Below are positions 29,691 to 37,902 of a stretch of 64,000 nucleotides of DNA, piece by piece (the stretch's first letter is position 1; each line of letters begins with the position of its first letter). The DNA lies in assembly GCF_041915215.1 (NCBI RefSeq), contig NZ_JAYSBV010000006.1; one strand, written 5' to 3'. The stretch comes from Zoogloea sp021286885 (lineage in GTDB: Bacteria > Pseudomonadota > Gammaproteobacteria > Burkholderiales > Rhodocyclaceae). Under the pieces are notes generated by a model. That model did no database searches. It was not told the origin of the DNA and was given only the letters and a program-made list of their open reading frames with translations. A program made the position numbers and the translations under genes.

Positions 29691-31772
29691 ATGAAAAACG
29701 TATTACCAGGGCGCGTGGGCTTCCTGTGCATGGGCTTTACCATGGGTCTTGCCTGTACGGCCTCGGCGGGGGAGGGCCAGCCCCTGGCCGAAGTGGAAGT
29801 GCGCGCCGTGTCTGACGATCTGCTCGGCGTGGCCCAAGCCGCCAGCGAGGGCGTGGTGACGGGCGCCCAGCTTGCCCGTAGTCCGCTCTTGCGCCCGGCT
29901 GAGGTGCTGGAGGCGGTGCCCGGGCTCATCGTGTCCCAGCACAGCGGGGACGGGAAGGCCAATCAGTATTACCTGCGCGGCTTCAACCTGGACCACGGCA
30001 CCGACTTCGCCACCTGGCTGATGGGCATGCCGGTGAACATGCCCAGCCATGCCCACGGCCAGGGTTATACCGATCTCAACTTTCTGATCCCCGAGTTGGT
30101 GGGGCGGGTGGATTACCGCAAAGGCGCCTATCGGGCTGAGGATGGAGACTTTTCCTCGGCGGGCTCGGCGCGCATTGATTACCTGCGCAGCCTGGATCAG
30201 CCTTTCGTGAAAACCGAGCTGGGCAGCCATGGCTATCGGCGTGCGGTGCTGGCCGGGAGCCGACCGCTCCAGGAAGGCGGCCCGACCCTGTTGGGCGCCC
30301 TGGAACTGATGGGCAACCAGGGCCCCTGGCAGGTGGGGGAGGATCTGCACAAATACAACGGAGTGCTGCGTCTGTCGGACGGCTCGGCCCTGCGCGGCTG
30401 GTCGGTGGCCGCCATGGCTTATCAGGCCGACTGGAGCGCCACCGACCAGATTCCCCGGCGGGCCGTGGCTAGTGGCGCCCTTAACCCCTATGGCAGCCTG
30501 AATCCCAGCGATGGGGGGCGCACCCGACGCATCAGTCTCTCGGGGGAATGGGTGGATACTTCTGATACGGGCCAGCGGCGGGCCAGCCTGTATTGGGTGG
30601 ATTACCGGTTGGATCTGTTCTCCGATTTCACCTATTTCATGGACAACCCGGTGCAGGGTGATCAGTTTGCCCAGTCCGACCGGCGCCAGGTGCTGGGCGG
30701 GCAGTATCAGCACAGCGGGTACGCCGACTGGCAGGGGCGGCCCCTGGAGTGGGTGCTGGGCACCCAGTTCCGCTACGATCACATCGGTCGCCTGGCCCTG
30801 GGGCTGAGCGAGCAGCGCCAGGTGTATCGCTGGATCAGCCAGCATCAGGTAGAACAAATGAGTGGGGCGCTGTTTGGGGAGGCGCGGGTCCAGTGGTCTC
30901 CCTGGCTGCGCTCCACCCTGGGGCTGCGGGCCGATCAATACCTGTTTGATGTGCAGAGCGACACCGCCGCCAACAGCGGTCAGCGTCAGCAGGGGCTGAT
31001 CTCTCCCAAGCTGGGGGTGGTGCTCGGGCCCTGGGCCGGGAGTGAGCTGTATCTGGCCTATGGTGAAGGCTTCCATAGCAATGATGCCCGGGGTGCCACC
31101 CTGCGGGTGAATGCCGATCCGCGCAGCGAGGATTACGGCCAGCCGGCAACGGCGGTACGACCCCTGGTGCGCACCCGCGCCAGTGAACTGGGCTGGCGTT
31201 GGCAGCCTGGGGCGGGTGTGAGTTCGACCCTGGCCCTGTGGCGCCTGGATCTGGATTCGGAACTGGTGTTTGCCGGCGATGCAGGTACCACCGAGGCGAG
31301 CCGCCCATCCCGCCGTCAGGGGCTGGAGTGGAGCGTGAACTGGAAGCTCCGGCCTGCTCTGGCCCTGGGGGCGGATCTGGCCTGGTCCCATGCGCGTTTC
31401 CGGGAAGATGACGGCAGCGGCACCCGGGTGCCTGGCGCCATTGGGCAGACGGCGGCGGTGCGACTGGATTGGGATCAAGGCGGCCCCTGGTCGGCAGGGG
31501 TACGGTGGCGTTACTTCGGATCCCGTCCACTTATCGAGGATGATTCGGTACGATCCGCAGCTTCGGTGCTGACCGCCTTGCGTTTGGGGTGGCGCAGCCG
31601 GCCCGATCTGGAGTGGGGGCTGGATGTGTTCAACCTGTTCAACCGCCGGGTCAGCGACATCGATTACTACTACGCGTCTCGCCTGGGGAGTGAAACCATG
31701 CCCGTTGCCGATGTGCACAGCCATCCCGCCGAACCCCGCAGCTGGCGCCTGAGCCTGAAGGTGCGTCTGTGA
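29691..31772 (+). CDS. TonB-dependent outer-membrane receptor
   Basis: A 693-residue receptor. After a signal peptide (to about Ala26) comes the plug domain (about 30-165; ARSPLLRPAEVLEAVPGLIV, YLRGFNLDHGTDFAT, GQGYTDLNFLIPE) and a 22-strand barrel ending in an aromatic-flanked final strand WRLSLKVRL. The plug sequence suggests a small ligand, but sequence alone does not tell which. Position directly after the nickel permease makes nickel or a nickel chelate a reasonable guess. Its stop overlaps the tonB start (GTGA). The ATG is chosen for its typical signal peptide. Confidence 0.88.
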   Translation: MKNVLPGRVGFLCMGFTMGLACTASAGEGQPLAEVEVRAVSDDLLGVAQAASEGVVTGAQLARSPLLRPAEVLEAVPGLIVSQHSGDGKANQYYLRGFNLDHGTDFATWLMGMPVNMPSHAHGQGYTDLNFLIPELVGRVDYRKGAYRAEDGDFSSAGSARIDYLRSLDQPFVKTELGSHGYRRAVLAGSRPLQEGGPTLLGALELMGNQGPWQVGEDLHKYNGVLRLSDGSALRGWSVAAMAYQADWSATDQIPRRAVASGALNPYGSLNPSDGGRTRRISLSGEWVDTSDTGQRRASLYWVDYRLDLFSDFTYFMDNPVQGDQFAQSDRRQVLGGQYQHSGYADWQGRPLEWVLGTQFRYDHIGRLALGLSEQRQVYRWISQHQVEQMSGALFGEARVQWSPWLRSTLGLRADQYLFDVQSDTAANSGQRQQGLISPKLGVVLGPWAGSELYLAYGEGFHSNDARGATLRVNADPRSEDYGQPATAVRPLVRTRASELGWRWQPGAGVSSTLALWRLDLDSELVFAGDAGTTEASRPSRRQGLEWSVNWKLRPALALGADLAWSHARFREDDGSGTRVPGAIGQTAAVRLDWDQGGPWSAGVRWRYFGSRPLIEDDSVRSAASVLTALRLGWRSRPDLEWGLDVFNLFNRRVSDIDYYYASRLGSETMPVADVHSHPAEPRSWRLSLKVRL

Positions 31773-32491
31773 TCGGGCGCCTGGACATGGCCGAGCGCAG
31801 CCTCTACTACGCCATCGGCGCTTCGCTGCTGGCCCATGCCCTGGCCTTGGCCCTGGGTAACGGCGCCGGACGCTTGCCCGAGGTGGCGCCCCATTTGCTG
31901 GAGGCCCGGCTGGTGGCTGATACCCCGCCTGAGCCCCCCAAGCCCCAGATGCTGCCCCAGGCCCGGCCCCAGCCGGTGAAGCCCGAAGTCCATCATCTCC
32001 AGCCCGTCCAGCCCCAGCCGGTGGCCAAGGCCCGGCCCGAGGCCCCCGCCGCCCCCCAGCCCCAGGCGGTGCTGACCGCAGCGGCCACGAGCAGCAGCCC
32101 GAACACCCCGGCGGTTCCGGCTGGCGTTCCCGGGGGCGTGCCCATGGCACCGCCAGCGCCGGCCCCCGTGGCCCAGGCTGCACCCGCAGCGCCGGCCTAC
32201 GTACCGCCCAGCGCGGGCCTGGCCTATCTGAACAATCCCAAGCCCAGCTATCCGCTGCTGGCCCGCCGGCGTGGGCTGGAAGGCGTGGTGCAGCTGGAGG
32301 TGCGGGTTGCCGCCGACGGGCATCCCCTCAGCGCCCAGATCCGCAACAGCTCGGGCCACGAAATTTTGGATGAAGCCGCCCGCAACGCGGTGCTTGGCTG
32401 GCGTTTCTCCCCGGCCAAGCGGGGCGGGGAGCCGGTGGAAGGCGTCGCCCTGGTGCCCATCCGCTTTCAGTTGGGGAGTGAGGGAGGCTGA
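31769..32491 (+). CDS. tonB: Energy-transducing TonB protein
   Basis: A 240-residue TonB. It has an N-terminal membrane anchor (about 11-32), a long Pro/Ala/Gln-rich periplasmic spacer (about 50-150) and a C-terminal TonB domain (about 158-238; PSYPLLARRRGLEGVVQLEVRV with the family YP and GxV signatures). It probably serves the adjoining receptor. The GTG start overlaps the receptor stop; ATG 31787 would give a protein six residues shorter. No exbB/exbD genes are nearby, so these must be supplied elsewhere. Confidence 0.88.
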   Translation: MIGRLDMAERSLYYAIGASLLAHALALALGNGAGRLPEVAPHLLEARLVADTPPEPPKPQMLPQARPQPVKPEVHHLQPVQPQPVAKARPEAPAAPQPQAVLTAAATSSSPNTPAVPAGVPGGVPMAPPAPAPVAQAAPAAPAYVPPSAGLAYLNNPKPSYPLLARRRGLEGVVQLEVRVAADGHPLSAQIRNSSGHEILDEAARNAVLGWRFSPAKRGGEPVEGVALVPIRFQLGSEGG

Positions 32492-32540
32492 GGCAAACCG
32501 GCCCTTATCGGCGTCTTGTGCATTTTCTTGAAAATAGCGC

Positions 32541-32569
32541 TTGACATGCTAAAGGTCGCTATCTAGAAT
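32541..32569 (+). promoter_or_regulatory. Sigma-70 promoter of the tRNA-tuf unit
   Basis: TTGACA at 32541 and TAGAAT at 32564 are 17 bases apart, close to the consensus. The predicted start is about nine bases before mature tRNA-Tyr. Confidence 0.85.
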
Positions 32570-32584
32570 GGCGGCTTCTCGACT

Positions 32585-32669
32585 GGAGGGATTCCCGAGC
32601 GGTCAAAGGGATCAGACTGTAAATCTGACGGCACAGCCTTCGAAGGTTCGAATCCTTCTCCCTCCACCA
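32585..32669 (+). tRNA. tRNA-Tyr (GTA)
   Basis: An 85-base class II tRNA with GTA anticodon in the loop CTGTAAA, a variable arm, GGTTCGAATCC T-arm and encoded CCA. The acceptor GGAGGGA pairs with TCCCTCC. First in the tRNA-Tyr, Gly, Thr, tuf series. Confidence 0.97.
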
Positions 32670-32735
32670 GATTTGAGTAAGTTCTGCTAGGCAAGTGCCG
32701 AAGCAGGGCGGTGATTGAGAGTCGTGCGTTGTAAA

Positions 32736-32809
32736 GCGGGTGTAGCTCAATGGTAGAGCAGAAGCCTTCCAAGCTTATGACGAGGGTTCGATTCCCTTCA
32801 CCCGCTCCA
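32736..32809 (+). tRNA. tRNA-Gly (TCC)
   Basis: A 74-base tRNA with acceptor GCGGGTG paired to CACCCGC, anticodon TCC in CTTCCAA, and CCA encoded at the end. Confidence 0.97.
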
Positions 32810-32822
32810 GTTATTGTGCGAG

Positions 32823-32897
32823 GCCCATGTAGCTCAGTGGCAGAGCACTCCCTTGGTAAGGGAGAGGCCGGCAGTTCAATCCTGCCCATGGGCACCA
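32823..32897 (+). tRNA. tRNA-Thr (GGT)
   Basis: A 75-base tRNA with acceptor GCCCATG paired to CATGGGC, anticodon GGT in TTGGTAA, and encoded CCA. Fourteen bases follow tRNA-Gly and tuf follows after 64 bases. Confidence 0.97.
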
Positions 32898-32961
32898 CTT
32901 GCTGGTGCAGCAGTCTTAAGTAATCTTTCCGGTTTATCCTGATTTTTGCGGGGTTGATGAT

Positions 32962-34152
<1,191 letters not shown>

Positions 34153-34209
34153 TAGTCAAGTTCTCGGAATGCCCTGCTCCCCGCGGGGTATTTCGTAGTC
34201 TCTGCCTGC

Positions 34210-34285
34210 AGGGGTATAGCTCAATTGGCAGAGCGTCGGTCTCCAAAACCGAAGGTTGGGGGTTCGATTCCCTCTGCCCCTGCCA
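34210..34285 (+). tRNA. tRNA-Trp (CCA)
   Basis: A 76-base tRNA with acceptor AGGGGTA paired to TGCCCCT, anticodon CCA in CTCCAAA, discriminator G and encoded CCA end. Lies between tuf and secE, the usual place in proteobacteria. Confidence 0.97.
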
Positions 34286-34315
34286 CCATTCAAGTAGACG
34301 CAAGTCTCTCTCTCA

Positions 34316-34669
34316 ATGGCCGACAAAACTAAGTTTGCGCTGGCACTGGTACTACTGGTCGCCGGCGTTGTGGGCTTCTACCTGCTCTCCGAGCAGGCCA
34401 TGGTCCTGCGTGTTATTTCCGTGCTCGCAGGTGTCGGGCTGTGCGCTGGGATGGCTTGGAATACCGAGCCTGGCCAGCGTTTTGCTGTTTTTGCCGGTGA
34501 AACCGTTGCAGAAACCAAGAAAGTAGCCTGGCCTTCCCGCAAGGAAACCATCCAGACCACCGGCATCGTGTTTGCGTTTGTGGTGATCATGGCAGTGTTC
34601 CTGTGGGTGACCGACAAGACCCTGGAATGGGCCCTGTATGACCTCATCCTCGGGTGGAAAAAATCATGA
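34316..34669 (+). CDS. secE: Preprotein translocase subunit SecE
   Basis: A 117-residue membrane protein of the SecYEG channel. Three hydrophobic helices are visible (about 8-24, 28-45 and 83-105), with the conserved amphipathic segment ETVAETKKVAWPSRKETIQTT before the last. The three-helix form is that of enterobacteria and many betaproteobacteria. The stop overlaps nusG (ATGA). Confidence 0.96.
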   Translation: MADKTKFALALVLLVAGVVGFYLLSEQAMVLRVISVLAGVGLCAGMAWNTEPGQRFAVFAGETVAETKKVAWPSRKETIQTTGIVFAFVVIMAVFLWVTDKTLEWALYDLILGWKKS

Positions 34670-35199
34670 GCAAGCGTTGGTACGTGGTTCACGCCTATTC
34701 CGGCTTTGAAAAGTCGGTTCAGCGTGCCCTGATCGACCGTGTGGCCCGCTCCGGGATGCAGGATCTGTTTGGTCAGATCCTGGTGCCCGTTGAAGAAGTT
34801 GTCGAGATGCGCAACGGCCAGAAAAGCATCACTGAACGCAAGTTCTTCCCCGGCTACGTGCTGGTGGAAATGGAAATGAACGACGACACCTGGCATTTGA
34901 TCAAGTCCACGCCCAAGGTGACCGGTTTTGTCGGTGGCACTGCCAACAAGCCGACGCCGATCTCCGAGAAGGAAGTGGAAAAGATCATGCAGCAGATGAA
35001 GGACGGCGTTGATAAGCCCCGTCCCAAGGTGCTGTTTGAGGTGGGCGAAATCGTCCGCGTCAAGGAAGGCCCGTTCACCGATTTCAATGGTTCCGTCGAA
35101 GACGTGAACTACGAAAAGAGCAAGATCCGCGTCACCGTGACCATCTTTGGTCGCGCCACGCCGGTCGAACTGGATTTCGGTCAGGTCGAAAAGACCTGA
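34666..35199 (+). CDS. nusG: Transcription elongation/antitermination factor NusG
   Basis: A 177-residue protein with an N-terminal RNA-polymerase-binding domain (KRWYVVHAYSGFEKSV) and a C-terminal KOW domain (EVGEIVRVKEGPFTDFNG). It suppresses pausing and couples to Rho or ribosomes. MSKRWYV is the conserved start; an in-frame ATG four codons earlier lies within secE. Followed at once by a terminator hairpin. Confidence 0.97.
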   Translation: MSKRWYVVHAYSGFEKSVQRALIDRVARSGMQDLFGQILVPVEEVVEMRNGQKSITERKFFPGYVLVEMEMNDDTWHLIKSTPKVTGFVGGTANKPTPISEKEVEKIMQQMKDGVDKPRPKVLFEVGEIVRVKEGPFTDFNGSVEDVNYEKSKIRVTVTIFGRATPVELDFGQVEKT

Positions 35200-35205
35200 T
35201 CCTGT

Positions 35206-35230
35206 GGGGTGCCTTCGGGCACCCCGTTTT
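35206..35230 (+). terminator. TTCG-loop terminator after nusG
   Basis: GGGGTGCC and GGCACCCC enclose a stable TTCG loop, followed by GTTTT. It separates secE-nusG from rplK at least partly. Confidence 0.8.
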
Positions 35231-35297
35231 CGTACCCGCAAGGGAAACGAGGAGCGCGACCCCGGTCGTGCGCTAATACTCATCAAGGAGTTGCCAA

Positions 35298-35729
35298 ATG
35301 GCAAAGAAGATTATTGGCTACATCAAGCTGCAGGTTCCTGCAGGCAAAGCCAACCCCAGCCCCCCGATCGGTCCCGCCCTGGGTCAACGCGGCCTGAACA
35401 TCATGCAGTTCTGCAAAGAGTTCAACGCCAAGACTCAAGGCATGGAACCCGGCCTGCCCATCCCGGTGGTGATCACTGCTTTTGCAGACAAGAGCTTCAC
35501 CTTCGTGATGAAGACCCCTCCCGCCACCATCCTCATCAAGAAGGCTGCTGGCATTCAGAAGGGTTCTTCCAAGCCCCATACCGACAAGGTTGGCAAGATC
35601 ACCAAGGCCCAGTGCGAAGACATCGCCAAGGCCAAGATGCCTGACCTCACCGCTGCCGACCTGGAAGCTGCTACCCGCACCATCGCCGGCTCCGCCCGCA
35701 GCATGGGCATCACCGTGGAGGGCCTGTAA
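35298..35729 (+). CDS. rplK: 50S ribosomal protein L11 (uL11)
   Basis: A 143-residue protein of the GTPase-associated centre that contacts 23S rRNA and elongation factors. The N-terminal KLQVPAGKANPSPPIGPALG with its PPxGP motif and the C-terminal RNA-binding domain (GSARSMGITVEG) are standard. AAGGAG precedes the ATG. Two bases separate it from rplA. Confidence 0.98.
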   Translation: MAKKIIGYIKLQVPAGKANPSPPIGPALGQRGLNIMQFCKEFNAKTQGMEPGLPIPVVITAFADKSFTFVMKTPPATILIKKAAGIQKGSSKPHTDKVGKITKAQCEDIAKAKMPDLTAADLEAATRTIAGSARSMGITVEGL

Positions 35730-35731
35730 TC

Positions 35732-36433
35732 ATGGCTAAGCTGTCCAAGCGCGTTCAGGCCCTGCGTGCCAAGATCGACCGTTCCAAGGCTTACGCCCTG
35801 ACCGATGCTCTGAATCTGGTCAAGGAGTGCGCCACCGCCAAGTTCGACGAATCCGTCGACGTGGCTGTGAACCTCGGCGTTGATGCCAAGAAGTCCGACC
35901 AAATCGTGCGTGGCTCCGTCGTGCTGCCCGCCGGTACCGGCAAGTCCGTGCGCGTCGCCGTGTTCGCCCAAGGCGACAAGGCTGAAGCCGCTCGCGCTGC
36001 TGGCGCCGACGTGGTGGGTTTCGATGATCTGGCCGAGCAAGTCAAGGGCGGCAACATCGATTTCGACCTGTGTATCGCTACCCCTGACGCCATGCGCGTT
36101 GTGGGCGCCCTGGGTCAGATCCTGGGCCCCCGTGGTCTGATGCCCAACCCCAAGGTTGGCACCGTGACCATGGACGTGACCACCGCCGTCAAGAACGCCA
36201 AGGCTGGTCAAGTGCAATACCGGACCGACAAGGCTGGCCTGATCCACGCTACCGTGGGCCGCGCCTCCTTCTCCGTCGAAGCGCTGCAACAGAACATCGC
36301 TGCCCTGATCGAAGCTCTGGTCAAGGCCAAGCCTGCTGCTGCCAAGGGCGTGTACCTGCGCAAGGTTGCCGTCTCCTCCACCATGGGTGGCGGCGTGCGC
36401 GTGGATACCTCCACCCTGACCGCTCAGCAGTAA
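35732..36433 (+). CDS. rplA: 50S ribosomal protein L1 (uL1)
   Basis: A 233-residue protein of the mobile L1 stalk that helps release deacylated tRNA. The signature GQILGPRGLMPNPKVGTV lies around residues 128-145. In many bacteria L1 also represses translation of the L11-L1 mRNA. Length is that expected. Confidence 0.98.
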   Translation: MAKLSKRVQALRAKIDRSKAYALTDALNLVKECATAKFDESVDVAVNLGVDAKKSDQIVRGSVVLPAGTGKSVRVAVFAQGDKAEAARAAGADVVGFDDLAEQVKGGNIDFDLCIATPDAMRVVGALGQILGPRGLMPNPKVGTVTMDVTTAVKNAKAGQVQYRTDKAGLIHATVGRASFSVEALQQNIAALIEALVKAKPAAAKGVYLRKVAVSSTMGGGVRVDTSTLTAQQ

Positions 36434-36664
36434 ACATACTTTGGGACAGCCCTCCGCCCGCTAGGGCAGGGGGCTGGATCGTCAAAGACCGCAGGTGCCG
36501 GAGCCTGCATGCAGTTTCCGGCTTAATCACCGACAGCCTGCGTAGACGGTGCCCCAGACAGGATTTAAGTTTTTGCTTCGGCACAAACAAGCTCCTGATC
36601 CAGGTCGCCGTAGGTGCGATAGATCTTCGATCTGTCGTGTGTTGACTTGATAGGAGGAAAGACC
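36434..36664 (+). promoter_or_regulatory. rplJL leader, probable L10 autoregulatory RNA
   Basis: A 231-base untranslated leader between rplA and rplJ. It contains short inverted repeats (CCCTCCGCCC/GGGCAGGGGG; GCAGGTGCCGG/CCGGC) and ends with a strong AGGAGG. In proteobacteria this position holds the L10(L12)4 binding element that represses rplJL translation; I infer the same here but have not folded it. Confidence 0.55.
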
Positions 36665-37165
36665 TTGAGTCTGAATCTCGACGACAAGAAGGCCGTAGTG
36701 GCCGAGGTGTCGGCACAAGTAGCAAACGCCCAGACTATCGTCGTGGCACAGTACGCAGGTATCGAGGTGGGCGATCTCACCGTTCTGCGTGCCAAGGCCC
36801 GTCAAGCTGGCGTTTACCTGCGCGTGCTGAAGAACACCCTGGCTCGCCGCGCTGTGGCTGAAACTCCGTTCGCCGATCTGGCTGAACAGATGACCGGCCC
36901 GCTGATTTACAGCATTTCTGCTGACCCCGTGGCTGCTGCCAAGGTGCTGGCCGATTTCTCCAAGACCAACGACAAGCTGGTCCTGAAGGCTGGTTCCTAC
37001 GCTGGTAAGGTGCTGGACAAGGCTGGCGTGCAAGCCCTGGCCTCCATCCCGAGCCGCGAAGAACTGCTCGCCAAGCTGCTGGGCGTCATGCAAGCCCCGG
37101 TCTCCGGCTTTGCCGGTGCCCTGGCTGCCCTGGCCAAGAAACGCGAAGAAGAAACCGCTGCCTAA
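36665..37165 (+). CDS. rplJ: 50S ribosomal protein L10 (uL10), TTG start
   Basis: A 166-residue protein forming the base of the L7/L12 stalk. The family N-terminus SLNLDDKKAVVAEV follows a TTG codon at 36665, which has AGGAGG eight bases upstream, whereas the only upstream ATG in frame (36647) lies in front of that site. A weak start codon fits an autoregulated gene. The C-terminus ends in a Lys/Glu/Ala-rich helix that binds L7/L12. Confidence 0.96.
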   Translation: MSLNLDDKKAVVAEVSAQVANAQTIVVAQYAGIEVGDLTVLRAKARQAGVYLRVLKNTLARRAVAETPFADLAEQMTGPLIYSISADPVAAAKVLADFSKTNDKLVLKAGSYAGKVLDKAGVQALASIPSREELLAKLLGVMQAPVSGFAGALAALAKKREEETAA

Positions 37166-37219
37166 TCACAGGCTGACGCGCGGTAAAAACTACGAAATTA
37201 GATTTGGAGTAATTTGAAA

Positions 37220-37594
37220 ATGGCAATCACCAAGGAAGACATCCTCGAAGCCGTTGGCGCTATGACCGTCATGGAACTGAACGACCTGGTTAAGGCGTTC
37301 GAAGAGAAGTTCGGCGTTTCCGCCGCTGCTCTGGCCGTGGCCGCTCCTGGCGCTGGCGCTGCTGCCGCTGCCGTGGAAGAGCAAACCGAATTCACCGTCG
37401 TTCTGGTTGCCGCTGGCGACAAGAAGGTCGAAGTGATTAAGGTTGTGCGTGCTGTGACCGGCCTGGGCCTGAAGGAAGCCAAGGACCTGGTTGATGGCGC
37501 TCCCAAGCCCGTCAAGGAAGGCATTGCCAAGGCCGACGCCGATGCTCTGAAGAAGCAACTGGAAGACGCTGGCGCCAAGGTCGAAATCAAGTAA
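37220..37594 (+). CDS. rplL: 50S ribosomal protein L7/L12 (bL12)
   Basis: A 124-residue stalk protein present in several copies per ribosome that recruits translational GTPases. The N-terminal dimer helix (ITKEDILEAVGAMTVMELNDLV), the Ala/Gly hinge (about 40-52) and the C-terminal domain with KVVRAVTGLGLKEAKDLVD are all typical. ATG 37220 is used in preference to a TTG two codons upstream. Confidence 0.98.
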   Translation: MAITKEDILEAVGAMTVMELNDLVKAFEEKFGVSAAALAVAAPGAGAAAAAVEEQTEFTVVLVAAGDKKVEVIKVVRAVTGLGLKEAKDLVDGAPKPVKEGIAKADADALKKQLEDAGAKVEIK

Positions 37595-37902
37595 TTTCGC
37601 CTCTGGTAAGAGGGCTGATGCCTTTTGGGCATCGGCCCTTTTGCGCTTTCTGTTTTTGATTGATGCAGTATCCTGAGTTTATGGGTCAAAATCGCAAGAT
37701 TCATCCAAAAACTCATGAAATGTGCAGATTTGTACGAATTTGAATGGATCGCGGCCCGCAAGGTGTCACGACTCCAGCGCAGCTGACAAAAAAGAGCATT
37801 GCCGCATTCCCGCTCAGGTTATCGGCCAACCTGCGGGGAATCAAGCGCCCCCAGTGCTGTCTTTTGTCTTCTGACGTCCGACTTCTCAGACCCGGAGCAT
37901 CT
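37595..37902 (+). other. Intergenic stretch between rplL and rpoB
   Basis: A 308-base gap. It holds the attenuator hairpin at 37611-37642 and otherwise no gene. AT-rich sequence around 37650-37745 could include a secondary promoter, but no strong -35/-10 pair is visible. The in-frame codons upstream of 37903 have no homology to RpoB. Confidence 0.6.
37611..37642 (+). terminator. Attenuator/terminator between rplL and rpoB
   Basis: AGGGCTGATGCC pairs with GGCATCGGCCCT through 12 positions including one G-T, followed by TTT. A partial terminator at this point sets the ratio of ribosomal protein to RNA polymerase transcripts in Escherichia coli; the same is likely here. Confidence 0.75.

Noticed and set aside
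29703..32183. An 826-codon minus-strand frame across the TonB receptor and tonB
   Set aside because: Pro/Gly/His-rich shadow without domains; the sense genes have signal peptide, plug, barrel and TonB domain.
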